From: Clostridiales bacterium UBA1390
Lineage (GTDB): Bacteria > Bacillota > Clostridia > Lachnospirales > Bianqueaceae
DNA: 38,940 nt
Reading direction: 5' to 3'
Assembly: GCA_002305315.1 (NCBI GenBank)
Contig: DBQQ01000039.1
Span: 1-38,940, forward strand
Positions 26,423 through 35,445 of this stretch are shown here, piece by piece. Below the pieces are notes generated by a model. It was given only the letters and a program-made list of their open reading frames with translations, was not told the DNA's origin and ran no database searches. Each line of letters starts with the position of its first letter. The stretch's first letter is position 1. The position numbers were made by a program, and so were the translations under genes.

Positions 26423-26782
26423 GCAACGCAAGGATACAATGCCGTCTCGATTCTTCGGTACTACTATGGCGCGGATATCTATCTGGAGACGGCGAACCGG
26501 GTTTCCGGCGTCCCTTCCTCCTTCCCCGGCTATAACATTCAGGAAGGAAGCCGTGGAACCGATGTCCGCACGATTCAACGCCAGCTCAATGCGATTGCTA
26601 AAAACTATCCCGCCATCCCTACCGTGGCCGTGGATGGGATCTTTGGTCCCGCTACGAAGGCCTCTGTGCAGAAATTTCAAGATGTCTTCAATCTGCCGCC
26701 GAATGGCATTGTGGACTATCCCACCTGGTACCGTCTCTCCCAGATTTATGTGGCGGTCACTCGTATCGCAGAACTGAATTAA
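26399..26782 (+). pseudogene. 3' part of the interrupted SpoIID-like/peptidoglycan-binding gene
   Basis: The remaining 127 codons of the gene that starts at 17676. The first residues (TQWGSQHLATQGYNAVSILRYYYG) complete the SpoIID motif. A PG_binding_1 domain follows (GSRGTDVRTIQRQLN, then VDGIFGPATKASVQKFQ, GIVDYPTWYRLSQIY), which binds peptidoglycan. In the integrated state this frame stays open upstream through the element end with no ribosome binding site, so it is probably not expressed. The frame, the motif and the domain order all fit a single 427-aa ancestor. Confidence 0.85.
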
Positions 26783-26799
26783 CCCCCATCGTAGACGAA

Positions 26800-26840
26800 G
26801 GCTTTCCCTCATACTGCCTTGCGCAGCACCAAGGAAAGCC
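26800..26840. terminator. Terminator between the SpoIID-like gene and the ABC exporter
   Basis: An 8-bp GGCTTTCC/GGAAAGCC stem with a long, partly paired loop and CTCTGTTTTC on the right. The poly-T is imperfect. It lies in the 128-bp gap between convergent genes. Confidence 0.6.
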
Positions 26841-26910
26841 CTCTGTTTTCTTATACTCTACCATGAGTTTATGACTACGTCTCTACGAAATCTTAAACAT
26901 TCTGAAAATC

Positions 26911-28968
26911 CTACTGATATTGGAGCTGATACAGCTGATAGTAGATTCCCTTCTTCGCCAGGAGCTCCTGATGATTTCCCGCTTCCTGAATCCGCCCCTT
27001 ATGCATCACGATAATCTTATCCGCATGCTGAATCGTTGAAAGACGATGCGCCACTACCAATGTGGTGTGTCCCTTCATCAGCTTCTTCAGCGCATCCTGA
27101 ATCAGCTCTTCCGTCTCCGTGTCAATATTGGCTGTAGCCTCATCCAGGATCAGAATGGCAGGGTGGAATACCAGGGTTCTGGCAAAGGACAAGAGCTGCC
27201 GCTGTCCGGCAGACAACGTGGCCCCGCGCTCATATACCTTCTCCTCGTATCCTCTGGGGAGTTTGCTGATAAACGCATCCGCATTCACATACCGAGCTGC
27301 CTCCTGAATCTCCGGTCCTGTGATCTCTGTATTCCGCAGACGAATGTTACTGGAGATATCTCCGGTGAACAAAAACACGTCCTGCAGCATCTGCCCAATG
27401 CAGTTTCTCAGATCCGAGATCTTATACTCCCTTATGTTATGTCCATCCAGCAGGATCTCTCCCTTCTGAATGTCATAATATCGGCTGATCAGGTTGAGAA
27501 TCGAGGTCTTCCCCGCCCCGGTTGCACCCACAAACGCTACCGACTGTCCCGGAAGCACCTCAAAGGATACATCCTTCAAGACCCATTGCCCTTCATCATA
27601 GGCAAACCAAACATGGCGGAACTCGATATGTCCCTGCGGATTTTTGAGTGGCAGCGGATTTTCAGCCTCTGGAATCTTTTCATTATAATCCATCAGAGAA
27701 AAAATCTTCTCTGCCGAGGCCATGGCCGAGAGCATGGTGTCAAACTGCTCTGCCAGCGTCTGAATCGGATTGAAGAATCGAGAGATATAGTCTGTAAAAA
27801 TAACCAGCGTACCAATCGTCAGCGCACCGCCGAGGACGAGGCTTCCACCATATACCAGTACGATGATGACGCCCACGATATACAACAGATACATGGCCGG
27901 ACGATAGATGCCGAACAAAATCACCTGCCGCATACAGCTCTTTTTATAATCGGCATTGACTGCGTCAAACTGATCATATACCGGCTTCTCCTGCGCAAAG
28001 ATCTGCACCAGACGCATGCCCGAGAAGTGCTCCGATAAGAAGATGTTGACCGTAGCCAGTTTTGTCCGCATGTTTCTATGGTTTCTGCGGGAATGCTTAC
28101 GGAAGATAAAAGTGGATACGGCTATGATGGGAATGACTGTAAACTCTGCAAGGGCCAGCTTCCAGTTGATTCCTATCATAACAATGATAATTCCACCCAA
28201 CGTAAATACGCACTTAATTGTTGTAACAAGACAATTCGTATATAACTCGTTCAGGCCCTCCGTATCATTCGTCAGACGTGTAACCAGTTTCCCGACAGGC
28301 GTATCATTAAAGAACTCAATGTCAAGCCCCTGCACATGGTGATACAGATCATTTCGAATCGCATAGATGATCTTCTGCCCCACGTACCCCAGGAGAATAC
28401 TCTGTGCAAAACTCGTCAAAAGTCCTGCCACCAGCAGCACAATGTACAAGATTGCCAAGCCCACAAGTTCCGAATAATCATTGCTCCTAAGCCCGGCCAG
28501 TTCATCGCGGCTTAGCAACGTGCGAATCACGATGCTTCCATCCCCCAGCAGAATCTCACTGCCGGAAACGGCGATCTCCTCTTCATGGCCTTTCATGGCC
28601 AGCAATTCTTTCGCCTGTTCCGCGTTCAGGTCCCCCATCATGTAATACTCATTTTCAATATAGAGCATGACCGCATAGGGTCCTTCTCCGGTAAGCTCCG
28701 ATGGATCGATCGGGATGAGTCTGTATCCCGCCACCTCGTATTCGGCATTTTCATCCGTCGCCGCTACACGGTAGCTCTTATCATAGTGATTGATCAGGTC
28801 ATCTACTGCTTTTCCGATGATCACCGGCTGCGCCAGATCTGAGGTGACGATCAGGATGAGCATCAGGATACACAGGAGAATATGCGGAAAATATGGCTTT
28901 GCATAATGTCCCAGCCGAATCAGGTTTCTGGAATCCTGATTCTTATAACCGACTTCGTAATCTTTCAT
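26911..28968 (-). CDS. ABC exporter half-transporter with extracellular insertion (BmrD/YheH-like)
   Basis: Second gene of a two-gene heterodimeric exporter. The 685-aa product has a six-helix transmembrane domain followed by an ATPase domain. An insertion of about 100 residues (about 62-165, largely hydrophilic) sits between helices 1 and 2, outside the cell, as in BmrD/YheH-type subunits. The ATPase has Walker A GATGAGKTS, a divergent signature LSAGQRQ and a full Walker B ILILDEATANID with catalytic Glu. Its ATG overlaps the partner's TGA by one base (TGATG). Drug or lipid export is the usual role of the family; the substrate is unknown. Confidence 0.93.
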   Translation of the reverse strand: MKDYEVGYKNQDSRNLIRLGHYAKPYFPHILLCILMLILIVTSDLAQPVIIGKAVDDLINHYDKSYRVAATDENAEYEVAGYRLIPIDPSELTGEGPYAVMLYIENEYYMMGDLNAEQAKELLAMKGHEEEIAVSGSEILLGDGSIVIRTLLSRDELAGLRSNDYSELVGLAILYIVLLVAGLLTSFAQSILLGYVGQKIIYAIRNDLYHHVQGLDIEFFNDTPVGKLVTRLTNDTEGLNELYTNCLVTTIKCVFTLGGIIIVMIGINWKLALAEFTVIPIIAVSTFIFRKHSRRNHRNMRTKLATVNIFLSEHFSGMRLVQIFAQEKPVYDQFDAVNADYKKSCMRQVILFGIYRPAMYLLYIVGVIIVLVYGGSLVLGGALTIGTLVIFTDYISRFFNPIQTLAEQFDTMLSAMASAEKIFSLMDYNEKIPEAENPLPLKNPQGHIEFRHVWFAYDEGQWVLKDVSFEVLPGQSVAFVGATGAGKTSILNLISRYYDIQKGEILLDGHNIREYKISDLRNCIGQMLQDVFLFTGDISSNIRLRNTEITGPEIQEAARYVNADAFISKLPRGYEEKVYERGATLSAGQRQLLSFARTLVFHPAILILDEATANIDTETEELIQDALKKLMKGHTTLVVAHRLSTIQHADKIIVMHKGRIQEAGNHQELLAKKGIYYQLYQLQYQ

Positions 28969-30737
28969 CAGGCTTCACCTCCATGTTCCGGATGCTGATC
29001 TATCTCTGCCTCTAAAAGCTGTTTTTCATAGATCGTTTTATAGATTCCCTCTTCCTGGCTCAGTTCCTCGTGCCGGCCATGCTGTACCACCTTGCCCTCA
29101 TCAATCACAAGGATCTGATCCGCATGTTGAATGGTACTGATTCGATGCGCAATGATGATGGTCGTCTTACCCTGTCTGGTCTCTCGCAGACTGCGCAGGA
29201 TATGCTCCTCCGTCTCCGTATCCACGGCGGATACCGCATCGTCCAGAATCAGGATCGGTGGATTCTTGACCAGGGCTCGCGCGATAGATACACGCTGCTT
29301 CTGTCCGCCGGACAACGTAACACCCTGCTCTCCTACCACGGTCTCATATTGATCCGGAAAATCCACGATGTTATCGTGTACGTCCGCCATTTTTGCTGCC
29401 TCAATCACCTGTTCCATCGTGGCATCCCGACAGCCGAACCGGATATTATTCGCAATGGTATCTGAAAACAGGAAGTTGTCCTGCGGCACATAACCGATCG
29501 AAGACCGCAGCGTATGCAAAGGATAATCCAGAATATCCCTGTCGTCAATCACCAGTTCTCCCCGTTTCGTGTTATACATGCGCAGCAGCAGTGAAACGAA
29601 CGTTGTCTTTCCACTGCCTGTCCGTCCGATGATTCCTATGGTTTCCCCCTTCTTGATATGTACGCAAATATCCGACAGTGCATCGGTCTTCGTTCTGGGA
29701 TACCGGAAATTCAGATGGTTATAATCAATCTTTCCCTCTACCACAGCCTTAGGATCCGCTGTTGGCAGATCGTAAATGTCAGACTTCGTATACAGGATCG
29801 ACTCCAGCCGAGCCAGCGAAGCATTTCCTTGTGAGAAGTTATTGATACAGCGCCCCATCCCTGACAGCGGGCCCGCCAGCATCAATAGATACTGCACGAA
29901 AGAAATGAAATCGCCTAGGCTAATCTGATTCACCATGGTCAGATATCCGCCGTATAGCAGGGTAATCAGCGTACTCACACCCGTAATTGTCCCGATAGAA
30001 GGCTCTAATACTGCCATGATGCGTGTCAGCGTCATGTTTTTCTTATAGTTGTCCTCTGCCCGCTGCCGAAAGACTTCTGCTTCTTTTTCTTCCTGAACAA
30101 AGGATTTGATGACTCGGATACCAGAAATGGATTCCTGCACCTCATCCGTCAGTTCTGCGAAAGACTCCTGCTTCTCCCGAAACTTTATATGAATCAGTCT
30201 CCGCATTTTGATGCTGACAAAGGCCACCAACGGCATCGGGATAATGGCAATGAGCGTCAATGAGATATCCACATTGACCAACATCTGATACAGGACAAGC
30301 GTCAGCATGGTCACCGCATCCAACGCTGTGATGAAGCCATTCGCAAGCGTATTACGCACCGCATTCAGATCATTCACGGCATACGCCATCAAGTCGCCCG
30401 ATTTATTCTCATTATAGAAACGCAGCGGCAATGTCTCCAGATGCGCAAACAGATCTCCCCGGATATCATACTCAATCTTTCTAGAGGTTCCCAGGAAGAA
30501 ATACCGCCACATAATACGGCCGGTAAAAACTCCAATTCCGATTAAACCCGCGAACAAAGCTACTCCCCAAAGATCTTCCATCGTATACAGTCCATTTGCC
30601 AGGCCATCTGTCGTATCACCAATCAGCCTCGGCAAATATACCAAAGCCACGTTAACCAGGATGATTCCCACAATACCCAGTAAATAATGCCACATATATT
30701 TCTTCAGATATTTTCGAATATACGCGGACCGAAACAT
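28968..30737 (-). CDS. ABC exporter half-transporter (BmrC/YheI-like)
   Basis: First gene of the exporter operon, 589 aa. It has a six-helix transmembrane domain without a large insertion, then an ATPase domain with Walker A GRTGSGKTT and canonical signature LSGGQKQR. Its Walker B reads ILILDDAVSAVD, with Asp replacing the catalytic Glu. The replaced residue here and the LSAGQ in the partner predict one competent and one degenerate ATP site, as in LmrCD, BmrCD and TM287/288. No regulator gene adjoins it. Confidence 0.94.
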   Translation of the reverse strand: MFRSAYIRKYLKKYMWHYLLGIVGIILVNVALVYLPRLIGDTTDGLANGLYTMEDLWGVALFAGLIGIGVFTGRIMWRYFFLGTSRKIEYDIRGDLFAHLETLPLRFYNENKSGDLMAYAVNDLNAVRNTLANGFITALDAVTMLTLVLYQMLVNVDISLTLIAIIPMPLVAFVSIKMRRLIHIKFREKQESFAELTDEVQESISGIRVIKSFVQEEKEAEVFRQRAEDNYKKNMTLTRIMAVLEPSIGTITGVSTLITLLYGGYLTMVNQISLGDFISFVQYLLMLAGPLSGMGRCINNFSQGNASLARLESILYTKSDIYDLPTADPKAVVEGKIDYNHLNFRYPRTKTDALSDICVHIKKGETIGIIGRTGSGKTTFVSLLLRMYNTKRGELVIDDRDILDYPLHTLRSSIGYVPQDNFLFSDTIANNIRFGCRDATMEQVIEAAKMADVHDNIVDFPDQYETVVGEQGVTLSGGQKQRVSIARALVKNPPILILDDAVSAVDTETEEHILRSLRETRQGKTTIIIAHRISTIQHADQILVIDEGKVVQHGRHEELSQEEGIYKTIYEKQLLEAEIDQHPEHGGEA

Positions 30738-30771
30738 TCTATAACCCCCATTTCACACATTCTTTACCTTT

Positions 30772-30800
30772 ATCATACTCCTGTTTCGCCTAAAACTCAA
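30772..30800 (-). promoter_or_regulatory. Promoter of the ABC exporter operon
   Basis: Minus-strand TTGAGT (30795-30800), 17-bp spacer, TATGAT (30772-30777), 35 bp before the start codon. Confidence 0.65.
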
Positions 30801-30909
30801 ATGTTTTTCGAAAGTGAACTCTTTACTCCATGTTTTCGACAGAATTATACGAATCTTACACTTTATAGCACACATTTTTCTGAATTCTGCGGAAATTAAA
30901 CAAGATCCC

Positions 30910-30938
30910 TTGCTTTTTTTCGCTTCATCTTATATAAT
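30910..30938 (+). promoter_or_regulatory. Promoter of the DAHP synthase gene
   Basis: TTGCTT (30910-30915), 17-bp spacer, perfect TATAAT (30933-30938). The rest of the 243-bp divergent gap (30738-30980) holds only this and the exporter promoter. No T-box or other leader structure is visible. Confidence 0.75.
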
Positions 30939-30980
30939 AAAAACTTGAAAGAAATTTTTTGAAAGAATGGAGGCTCTCTC

Positions 30981-32015
30981 ATGAGTTTTGAATATATTCG
31001 TACAATCCCCTCTTCTGAACATCTGAAGGCCCTCTTGCCTCTGAGCTCTGCAGGAGCGGCCATGCAGCAGGAAAAGGTTCAGGAAATCAAGGCTATCCTC
31101 TCCGGTCAGGATCCGCGTCTGATCCTGATCATCGGCCCCTGTTCTGCCGATAATGAGTTTGCCGTGCTGGAATATGCCACGCGCCTGGCCAAAGTGCAGG
31201 AGAAAGTTGCCGAAAAAATAATGATTGTGCCTCGTGTCTATACCAATAAGCCCCGTACCACGGGTGAGGGGTATAAGGGCATGCTGCATCAGCCGGATCC
31301 GAACGCGAAACCCAATGCGTTCGAGGGCATCAAGGCCATCCGGCGCATGCATATCCGTGTACTCACAGAAACCGGCTTTGTCACCGCTGATGAAATGCTC
31401 TACCCCAGCAACTATGCCTTTTTAGACGATATTCTGGGCTACGTGGCGATCGGCGCGCGGTCTGTAGAAAATCAGGAGCATCGCCTGACCTGCAGCGGTC
31501 TCGATGTGCCTGTTGGCATGAAAAACGGCACCAGCGGCGACTTGTCCGTCATGTTTAATGCGATCAAGGCTGCCCAGTGCTCTCACGATTTTATCTATCG
31601 CAATTGGGAGATTTCCACTACCGGCAATCCTTTTGCCCACGCAGTCCTTCGCGGTGGACTGGAGCATAACAGCGGCCGGAGTATTCCCAACTATCATTAC
31701 GAAGACTTGCAGCACACTGCCGAAGCCTATGCCGAAAAGGGATTCGAAAACCCAGCCATCATCGTGGACTCCAATCATAACAACTCCGGGAAACATTTCG
31801 ACCAGCAGCCCCGCATCATTTCCGAGGTTCTGCACAGCATGCGTTACGACTCTCTTGTCGCTAAAATGGTCAAAGGATTCATGGTAGAAAGTTATCTGGT
31901 GGATGGTGCGCAAAAGATTGGTCCCAATCAAATGTTCGGACAGTCCATCACCGACCCCTGCCTGGGCTGGGAAGCGACGGAAGCCATGATCTACGATATC
32001 GCCGACAAACTTTAA
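30981..32015 (+). CDS. 3-deoxy-7-phosphoheptulonate (DAHP) synthase, class I
   Basis: First committed step of the shikimate pathway: condenses phosphoenolpyruvate and erythrose 4-phosphate. The 344-aa product is of the class I alpha (AroF/AroG/AroH) type. It has LILIIGPCSADN, VPRVYTNKPRTTGEGYKGM, GARSVENQEHR, GMKNGTSGDL, the metal-binding DSNHNNSGK, and C-terminal SITDPCLGWE. GGAGG lies 7 nt before the ATG. It is monocistronic, with a strong promoter and a very strong terminator. No other aro gene is nearby. The feedback inhibitor (Phe, Tyr or Trp) cannot be read from sequence. Confidence 0.95.
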   Translation: MSFEYIRTIPSSEHLKALLPLSSAGAAMQQEKVQEIKAILSGQDPRLILIIGPCSADNEFAVLEYATRLAKVQEKVAEKIMIVPRVYTNKPRTTGEGYKGMLHQPDPNAKPNAFEGIKAIRRMHIRVLTETGFVTADEMLYPSNYAFLDDILGYVAIGARSVENQEHRLTCSGLDVPVGMKNGTSGDLSVMFNAIKAAQCSHDFIYRNWEISTTGNPFAHAVLRGGLEHNSGRSIPNYHYEDLQHTAEAYAEKGFENPAIIVDSNHNNSGKHFDQQPRIISEVLHSMRYDSLVAKMVKGFMVESYLVDGAQKIGPNQMFGQSITDPCLGWEATEAMIYDIADKL

Positions 32016-32021
32016 AAAAAG

Positions 32022-32048
32022 GGAGCTATCATTTCGAATGATAGCTCC
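32022..32048. terminator. Bidirectional terminator between the DAHP synthase gene and the esterases
   Basis: A perfect 12-bp stem, GGAGCTATCATT/AATGATAGCTCC, with a 3-nt loop, preceded by seven A and followed by seven T. It ends both the DAHP synthase unit and the long pyr-esterase operon. Confidence 0.95.
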
Positions 32049-32053
32049 TTTTT

Positions 32054-32884
32054 TTAGTTCCATAAGCGTCCTAGCCACTGCGTACAGAGTGGTACCCACT
32101 GTGCTACTTCCGGCAGAATCATCTCCGGATCGCCATTATCTGTACGATGATTGGCAAGCGCCAATCCATGTTTTCCCCGGGGAAATACATGAAGTTCAAA
32201 AGGTACGCCCTGATCCGCCAAAGCCTCCGCCATTCTCAAGCTATTTCTCACCGGCACGGTCTGATCTGCCGCCGTATGCCAAAGGAACGTCGGAGGATTT
32301 TCGCTTGTCACATGCTGTGGCAAACAGATTGCCTTTCGAAGCTCCGGATCCTGAATGCGGCTGCCCAGAAGCCGATTTCCGAAGGACTTCGGATCGCTCT
32401 CATCGTCTTTTGTCATCACGACCGCATAGCCCAGAATGGCGGCATCGGGTCGTGCCTGCCTTCCGCCAAGTCCCTCCTCTGCTAAAATCGGAGAATCCCA
32501 GAGCGTACTCAACGCCGCCGTCAGATGGCCCCCTGCGGAAAATCCGCACATGGCCACTTTCTCCGGATCCACACTCCACTCCTCCGCGTGCTGACGGATG
32601 AGCTGCATCGCCTTCGCCGCATCCAGGAGTGGCTGCGGATAATATCTTTCCGGCTGCAGACTGTAATACAGCACGAATGCCTGATACCCTGCTGCCGCAA
32701 ACGCTAAGGCAATGGGTTCCGCCTCTCTGGGAGATAAATGCGTATAGCCGCCTCCGGGGCATACCATGACCGCAGGCAACCCATATCCTTCTGGATCCGC
32801 CGGCATCCTATCCTGCAGATAGGCAGTCAAGTAAGGTTTTCCTTCTCCCAATTTCTCTTCTAACGGAATCTCTAAAACGCGCAT
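32054..32884 (-). CDS. Alpha/beta-hydrolase esterase, third of three tandem paralogs
   Basis: A cytoplasmic carboxylesterase of the Aes/BD-FAE-like group, 276 aa with no signal peptide. It has the oxyanion segment CPGGGY, the nucleophile elbow CGFSAGGH, a TADQTVPV stretch with the acidic residue, and KHGLAL with the catalytic His. Compared with its two neighbours it is the most divergent copy: the middle region before LGYAVVMTKDDESDPKSF differs and the RIQDPELRK insert is unique. It starts 23 bp after the second paralog, with GGGGG upstream, and ends the operon. Deacetylation of sugars or small esters is likely; the substrate is unknown. Confidence 0.88.
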   Translation of the reverse strand: MRVLEIPLEEKLGEGKPYLTAYLQDRMPADPEGYGLPAVMVCPGGGYTHLSPREAEPIALAFAAAGYQAFVLYYSLQPERYYPQPLLDAAKAMQLIRQHAEEWSVDPEKVAMCGFSAGGHLTAALSTLWDSPILAEEGLGGRQARPDAAILGYAVVMTKDDESDPKSFGNRLLGSRIQDPELRKAICLPQHVTSENPPTFLWHTAADQTVPVRNSLRMAEALADQGVPFELHVFPRGKHGLALANHRTDNGDPEMILPEVAQWVPLCTQWLGRLWN

Positions 32885-32907
32885 TTCATAACCCCCATTC
32901 TATGGAT

Positions 32908-33705
32908 TTATAACGTTCTCTGAAGCCAGTCCTTACATAATTTTATCCATTGCGCTACTTCCGGCAGTTCCCCATCGGGATTTCCCCCGGAAGTTCTACG
33001 GTTTGCTAGGGATAGCCCATGATGCCCGCTTGGGAACACGTGCAGTTCAAAAGGAACCTTATGCTCTGCCAATGCTGCTGCCATCCGCAGGCTGCTCACC
33101 ACGGGTACGGCCTGATCCGCTGCCGTATGCCATAAAAAGGTGGGCGGATTCTGCGCATTGACACGCGTCTCCAGAGACATCGCCCCGCGCTTCTCCTCCA
33201 CTGCCTCTCCCAGAAGAGACTCGAAAGAACCCTCGTGGCACTTTCCCTTCTCTGAAGTGATGACGGGGTATCCCAGAATGACCGCATCAGGGCGCGCCTT
33301 CTCGTTAGAAATCCCCGCAGCCGCAATCACCGGATCATTCCATAGGCACCCTAGCAGAGCTGCCGCATGACCACCGGCCGAAAATCCACAGACAGCGATA
33401 CGCGCTGGATCCACGCACCACTCTTCCGCATGCTCCCGTATGGCAGCAAGCGCCCGGGCTCCATCCAGAAGCGGAGCCGGATATCTCTTGGGCGCCAGGC
33501 TGTAATACAGCACAAATACCTGATATCCCGCCGCCGCAAATTCCATCGCGATCGGTTCCTCCTCCCGCGGCGACAGATGCTGATATCCACCGCCGGGATA
33601 CACCACGATCGCGGGCAGACGATAGTCTTCCGGATCGGCAGGCATCTTCTCCTGCAAATACGCAGTCATATAGACTTCCTGCAAAGGCACGTCAAATGTT
33701 CTCAT
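32908..33705 (-). CDS. Alpha/beta-hydrolase esterase, second of three tandem paralogs
   Basis: 265 aa, very similar along its whole length to the paralog at 33692-34519 (shared YSLAPxRYPAPLLDGARAL, VCGFSAGGHAAALL, ILGYPVITS). The catalytic Ser lies in GFSAG, the acid in TADQAVPV and the His in HHGLSLANRRTSGG. The N-terminus is about 9 residues shorter than in the first paralog. Its ATG lies inside the end of the upstream gene (14-bp overlap), with GGGAGG just before it, so translation is coupled. It is cytoplasmic. Confidence 0.88.
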   Translation of the reverse strand: MRTFDVPLQEVYMTAYLQEKMPADPEDYRLPAIVVYPGGGYQHLSPREEEPIAMEFAAAGYQVFVLYYSLAPKRYPAPLLDGARALAAIREHAEEWCVDPARIAVCGFSAGGHAAALLGCLWNDPVIAAAGISNEKARPDAVILGYPVITSEKGKCHEGSFESLLGEAVEEKRGAMSLETRVNAQNPPTFLWHTAADQAVPVVSSLRMAAALAEHKVPFELHVFPSGHHGLSLANRRTSGGNPDGELPEVAQWIKLCKDWLQRTL

Positions 33706-34519
33706 TGCTCTTATCCTCCCAAAGCCGTCTTAACCAGTCCTTACATAAACCGATCCACTGCGCCACCTCCGGATATTCCCGATCCGCGCTGCCACCGGAT
33801 GTCCTTCTGTTGGCCAGCGCCAGTCCGTGACGCCCCTGCGGAAAAATATGCAGTTCAAAGGGAACATGATTCTCCGCCAATGCTTCTGCCATCAGAATGC
33901 TGCTTTCTACCGGCACCAACTGGTCTGCCGTCGTATGCCACAAGAATGTCGGCGGGTTATCCTGACTTACACGCGTCTCCAACGACATTTCAGCCCTTTT
34001 TGCCTCACACGCCTCTCCGAGCAGAGCCCGAAAGGAATCCTCGTGACAGATCCCCGGCCTGGAAGTGATGACAGGATACCCCAGAATCGCGGCATTCGGT
34101 CTGGCGGATTCATTAGAAATCCCGGCTTCCGCGATGACGGGATCCTTCCATAAACAACTCAAAAGAGCCGCCGCATGACCACCGGCCGAAAATCCGCATA
34201 CCGCAATCTTGTCCGGATCCACACGCCACTGTTCCGCATTCGTCCGAATCCAGCTGAGGGCTCTGGCCCCATCCAAGAGTGGGGCCGGATATCTCTCGGG
34301 CGCCAGGCTGTAATACAATACAAAGGTCTGATATCCCGCCGCGGCAAACTCCATTGCGATCGGTTCTCCCTCTTTCGGCGCCAGATGTTCATATCCGCCA
34401 CCTGGGAAAACGACGACGGCGGGCATCCGATAATCTTCCGGGTCCGCCGGCATCGGTTCCTGAATATAGGCTGTCAGATGTGCCATGCCCGTTCCCAAAG
34501 AATACTCCATAATCTGCAT
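33692..34519 (-). CDS. Alpha/beta-hydrolase esterase, first of three tandem paralogs
   Basis: 275-aa cytoplasmic esterase starting 14 bp after pyrD. The motif set is FPGGGY, CGFSAGGH (nucleophile Ser), TADQLVPV and RHGLALANRRTSGG (His). An AAGGAG ribosome binding site precedes the ATG. The tight spacing and absence of a terminator after pyrD place all three esterase genes in the pyrimidine operon, although no biochemical link to pyrimidine synthesis is evident. The family includes acetyl-xylan-type and other sugar esterases. Confidence 0.88.
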   Translation of the reverse strand: MQIMEYSLGTGMAHLTAYIQEPMPADPEDYRMPAVVVFPGGGYEHLAPKEGEPIAMEFAAAGYQTFVLYYSLAPERYPAPLLDGARALSWIRTNAEQWRVDPDKIAVCGFSAGGHAAALLSCLWKDPVIAEAGISNESARPNAAILGYPVITSRPGICHEDSFRALLGEACEAKRAEMSLETRVSQDNPPTFLWHTTADQLVPVESSILMAEALAENHVPFELHIFPQGRHGLALANRRTSGGSADREYPEVAQWIGLCKDWLRRLWEDKSNENI

Positions 34520-34533
34520 TTCCTGGTTCTCCT

Positions 34534-35445
34534 TTATTCGATGATCCCCCGGATCTCATTGATATCGGTCACGCCTAACTTCTCCAACACTTGCGGCAAT
34601 TCCTCTAATATTTTCACCGGCGCCATAGGATCCACCAGATTCGCAGTGCCGGTAGCTACGGCTGTCGCTCCAGCCATGATGAATTCTATCACATCCTCCG
34701 CCGTCATGACGCCTCCCATGCCGAGAATCGGAATCTGTACGGCCTTATGGACCTGATACACCATCCGCACCGCCACCGGCTTCACGGCCGGGCCTGAAAA
34801 ACCGCCCATCTTCTGCGCCAAAATCGGTTTCTTTCGATAGATATCGATCCGCATACCAAACAATGTGTTGATCAGCGATAGCGCATCCGCACCCGCAGCC
34901 TCTGCAGCCTTGGCAATCTCGGTGATATCGGTCACATTGGGACTCAGTTTTACGATCAGCGGCTGTTTCGTACATTTTTTCACGGCAGCCACTACCTTCT
35001 CCACCATCTTGGGATCCGTTCCAAATGTAACGCCGCCTTCTTTCACATTGGGACAGGAGATGTTCAGTTCCACCAGATCGACTCTGCTCTCTTCCTGCAA
35101 TGCCTCGGACACGCGGCAGTACTCTTCGATGGAATGTCCCGCTGTATTCACGATGACGGCAGTATCGAACTGCTCCATGAAGGGCAAATCTTCCTTCTTC
35201 ATCGCTTCCACACCCGGATTGTGCAGTCCCACAGAATTCAGCATACCGCCGTATGTCTCCGCAATACGCGGTGTGGGATTGCCCGGCCATGCCACATCGG
35301 CCACACCCTTGAGTGTGACGCCCCCCAACAGCGATAAGTCATAGAACTGGCTATGTGCCTGTGGATTAAACGTTCCCGAGGCCGTCACCAATGGGTTCTT
35401 CAGATCCACGCCGGCCAGATTGACGGACAAATTTACCTTACTCAT
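34534..35445 (-). CDS. pyrD: Dihydroorotate dehydrogenase, class 1B catalytic subunit
   Basis: Oxidises dihydroorotate to orotate in pyrimidine synthesis and passes electrons to PyrK. The 303-aa FMN TIM-barrel protein has TASGTFNPQ (21-29), the catalytic Cys131 in NISCPNV (class 1A/1B type, not the Ser of class 2), and the glycine-rich FMN phosphate loop MAGATAVATGTAN. The neighbouring pyrK marks it as the NAD-dependent class 1B form. Its ATG overlaps the pyrK TGA by 4 bp (ATGA), giving coupled, equimolar synthesis. Confidence 0.97.
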   Translation of the reverse strand: MSKVNLSVNLAGVDLKNPLVTASGTFNPQAHSQFYDLSLLGGVTLKGVADVAWPGNPTPRIAETYGGMLNSVGLHNPGVEAMKKEDLPFMEQFDTAVIVNTAGHSIEEYCRVSEALQEESRVDLVELNISCPNVKEGGVTFGTDPKMVEKVVAAVKKCTKQPLIVKLSPNVTDITEIAKAAEAAGADALSLINTLFGMRIDIYRKKPILAQKMGGFSGPAVKPVAVRMVYQVHKAVQIPILGMGGVMTAEDVIEFIMAGATAVATGTANLVDPMAPVKILEELPQVLEKLGVTDINEIRGIIE

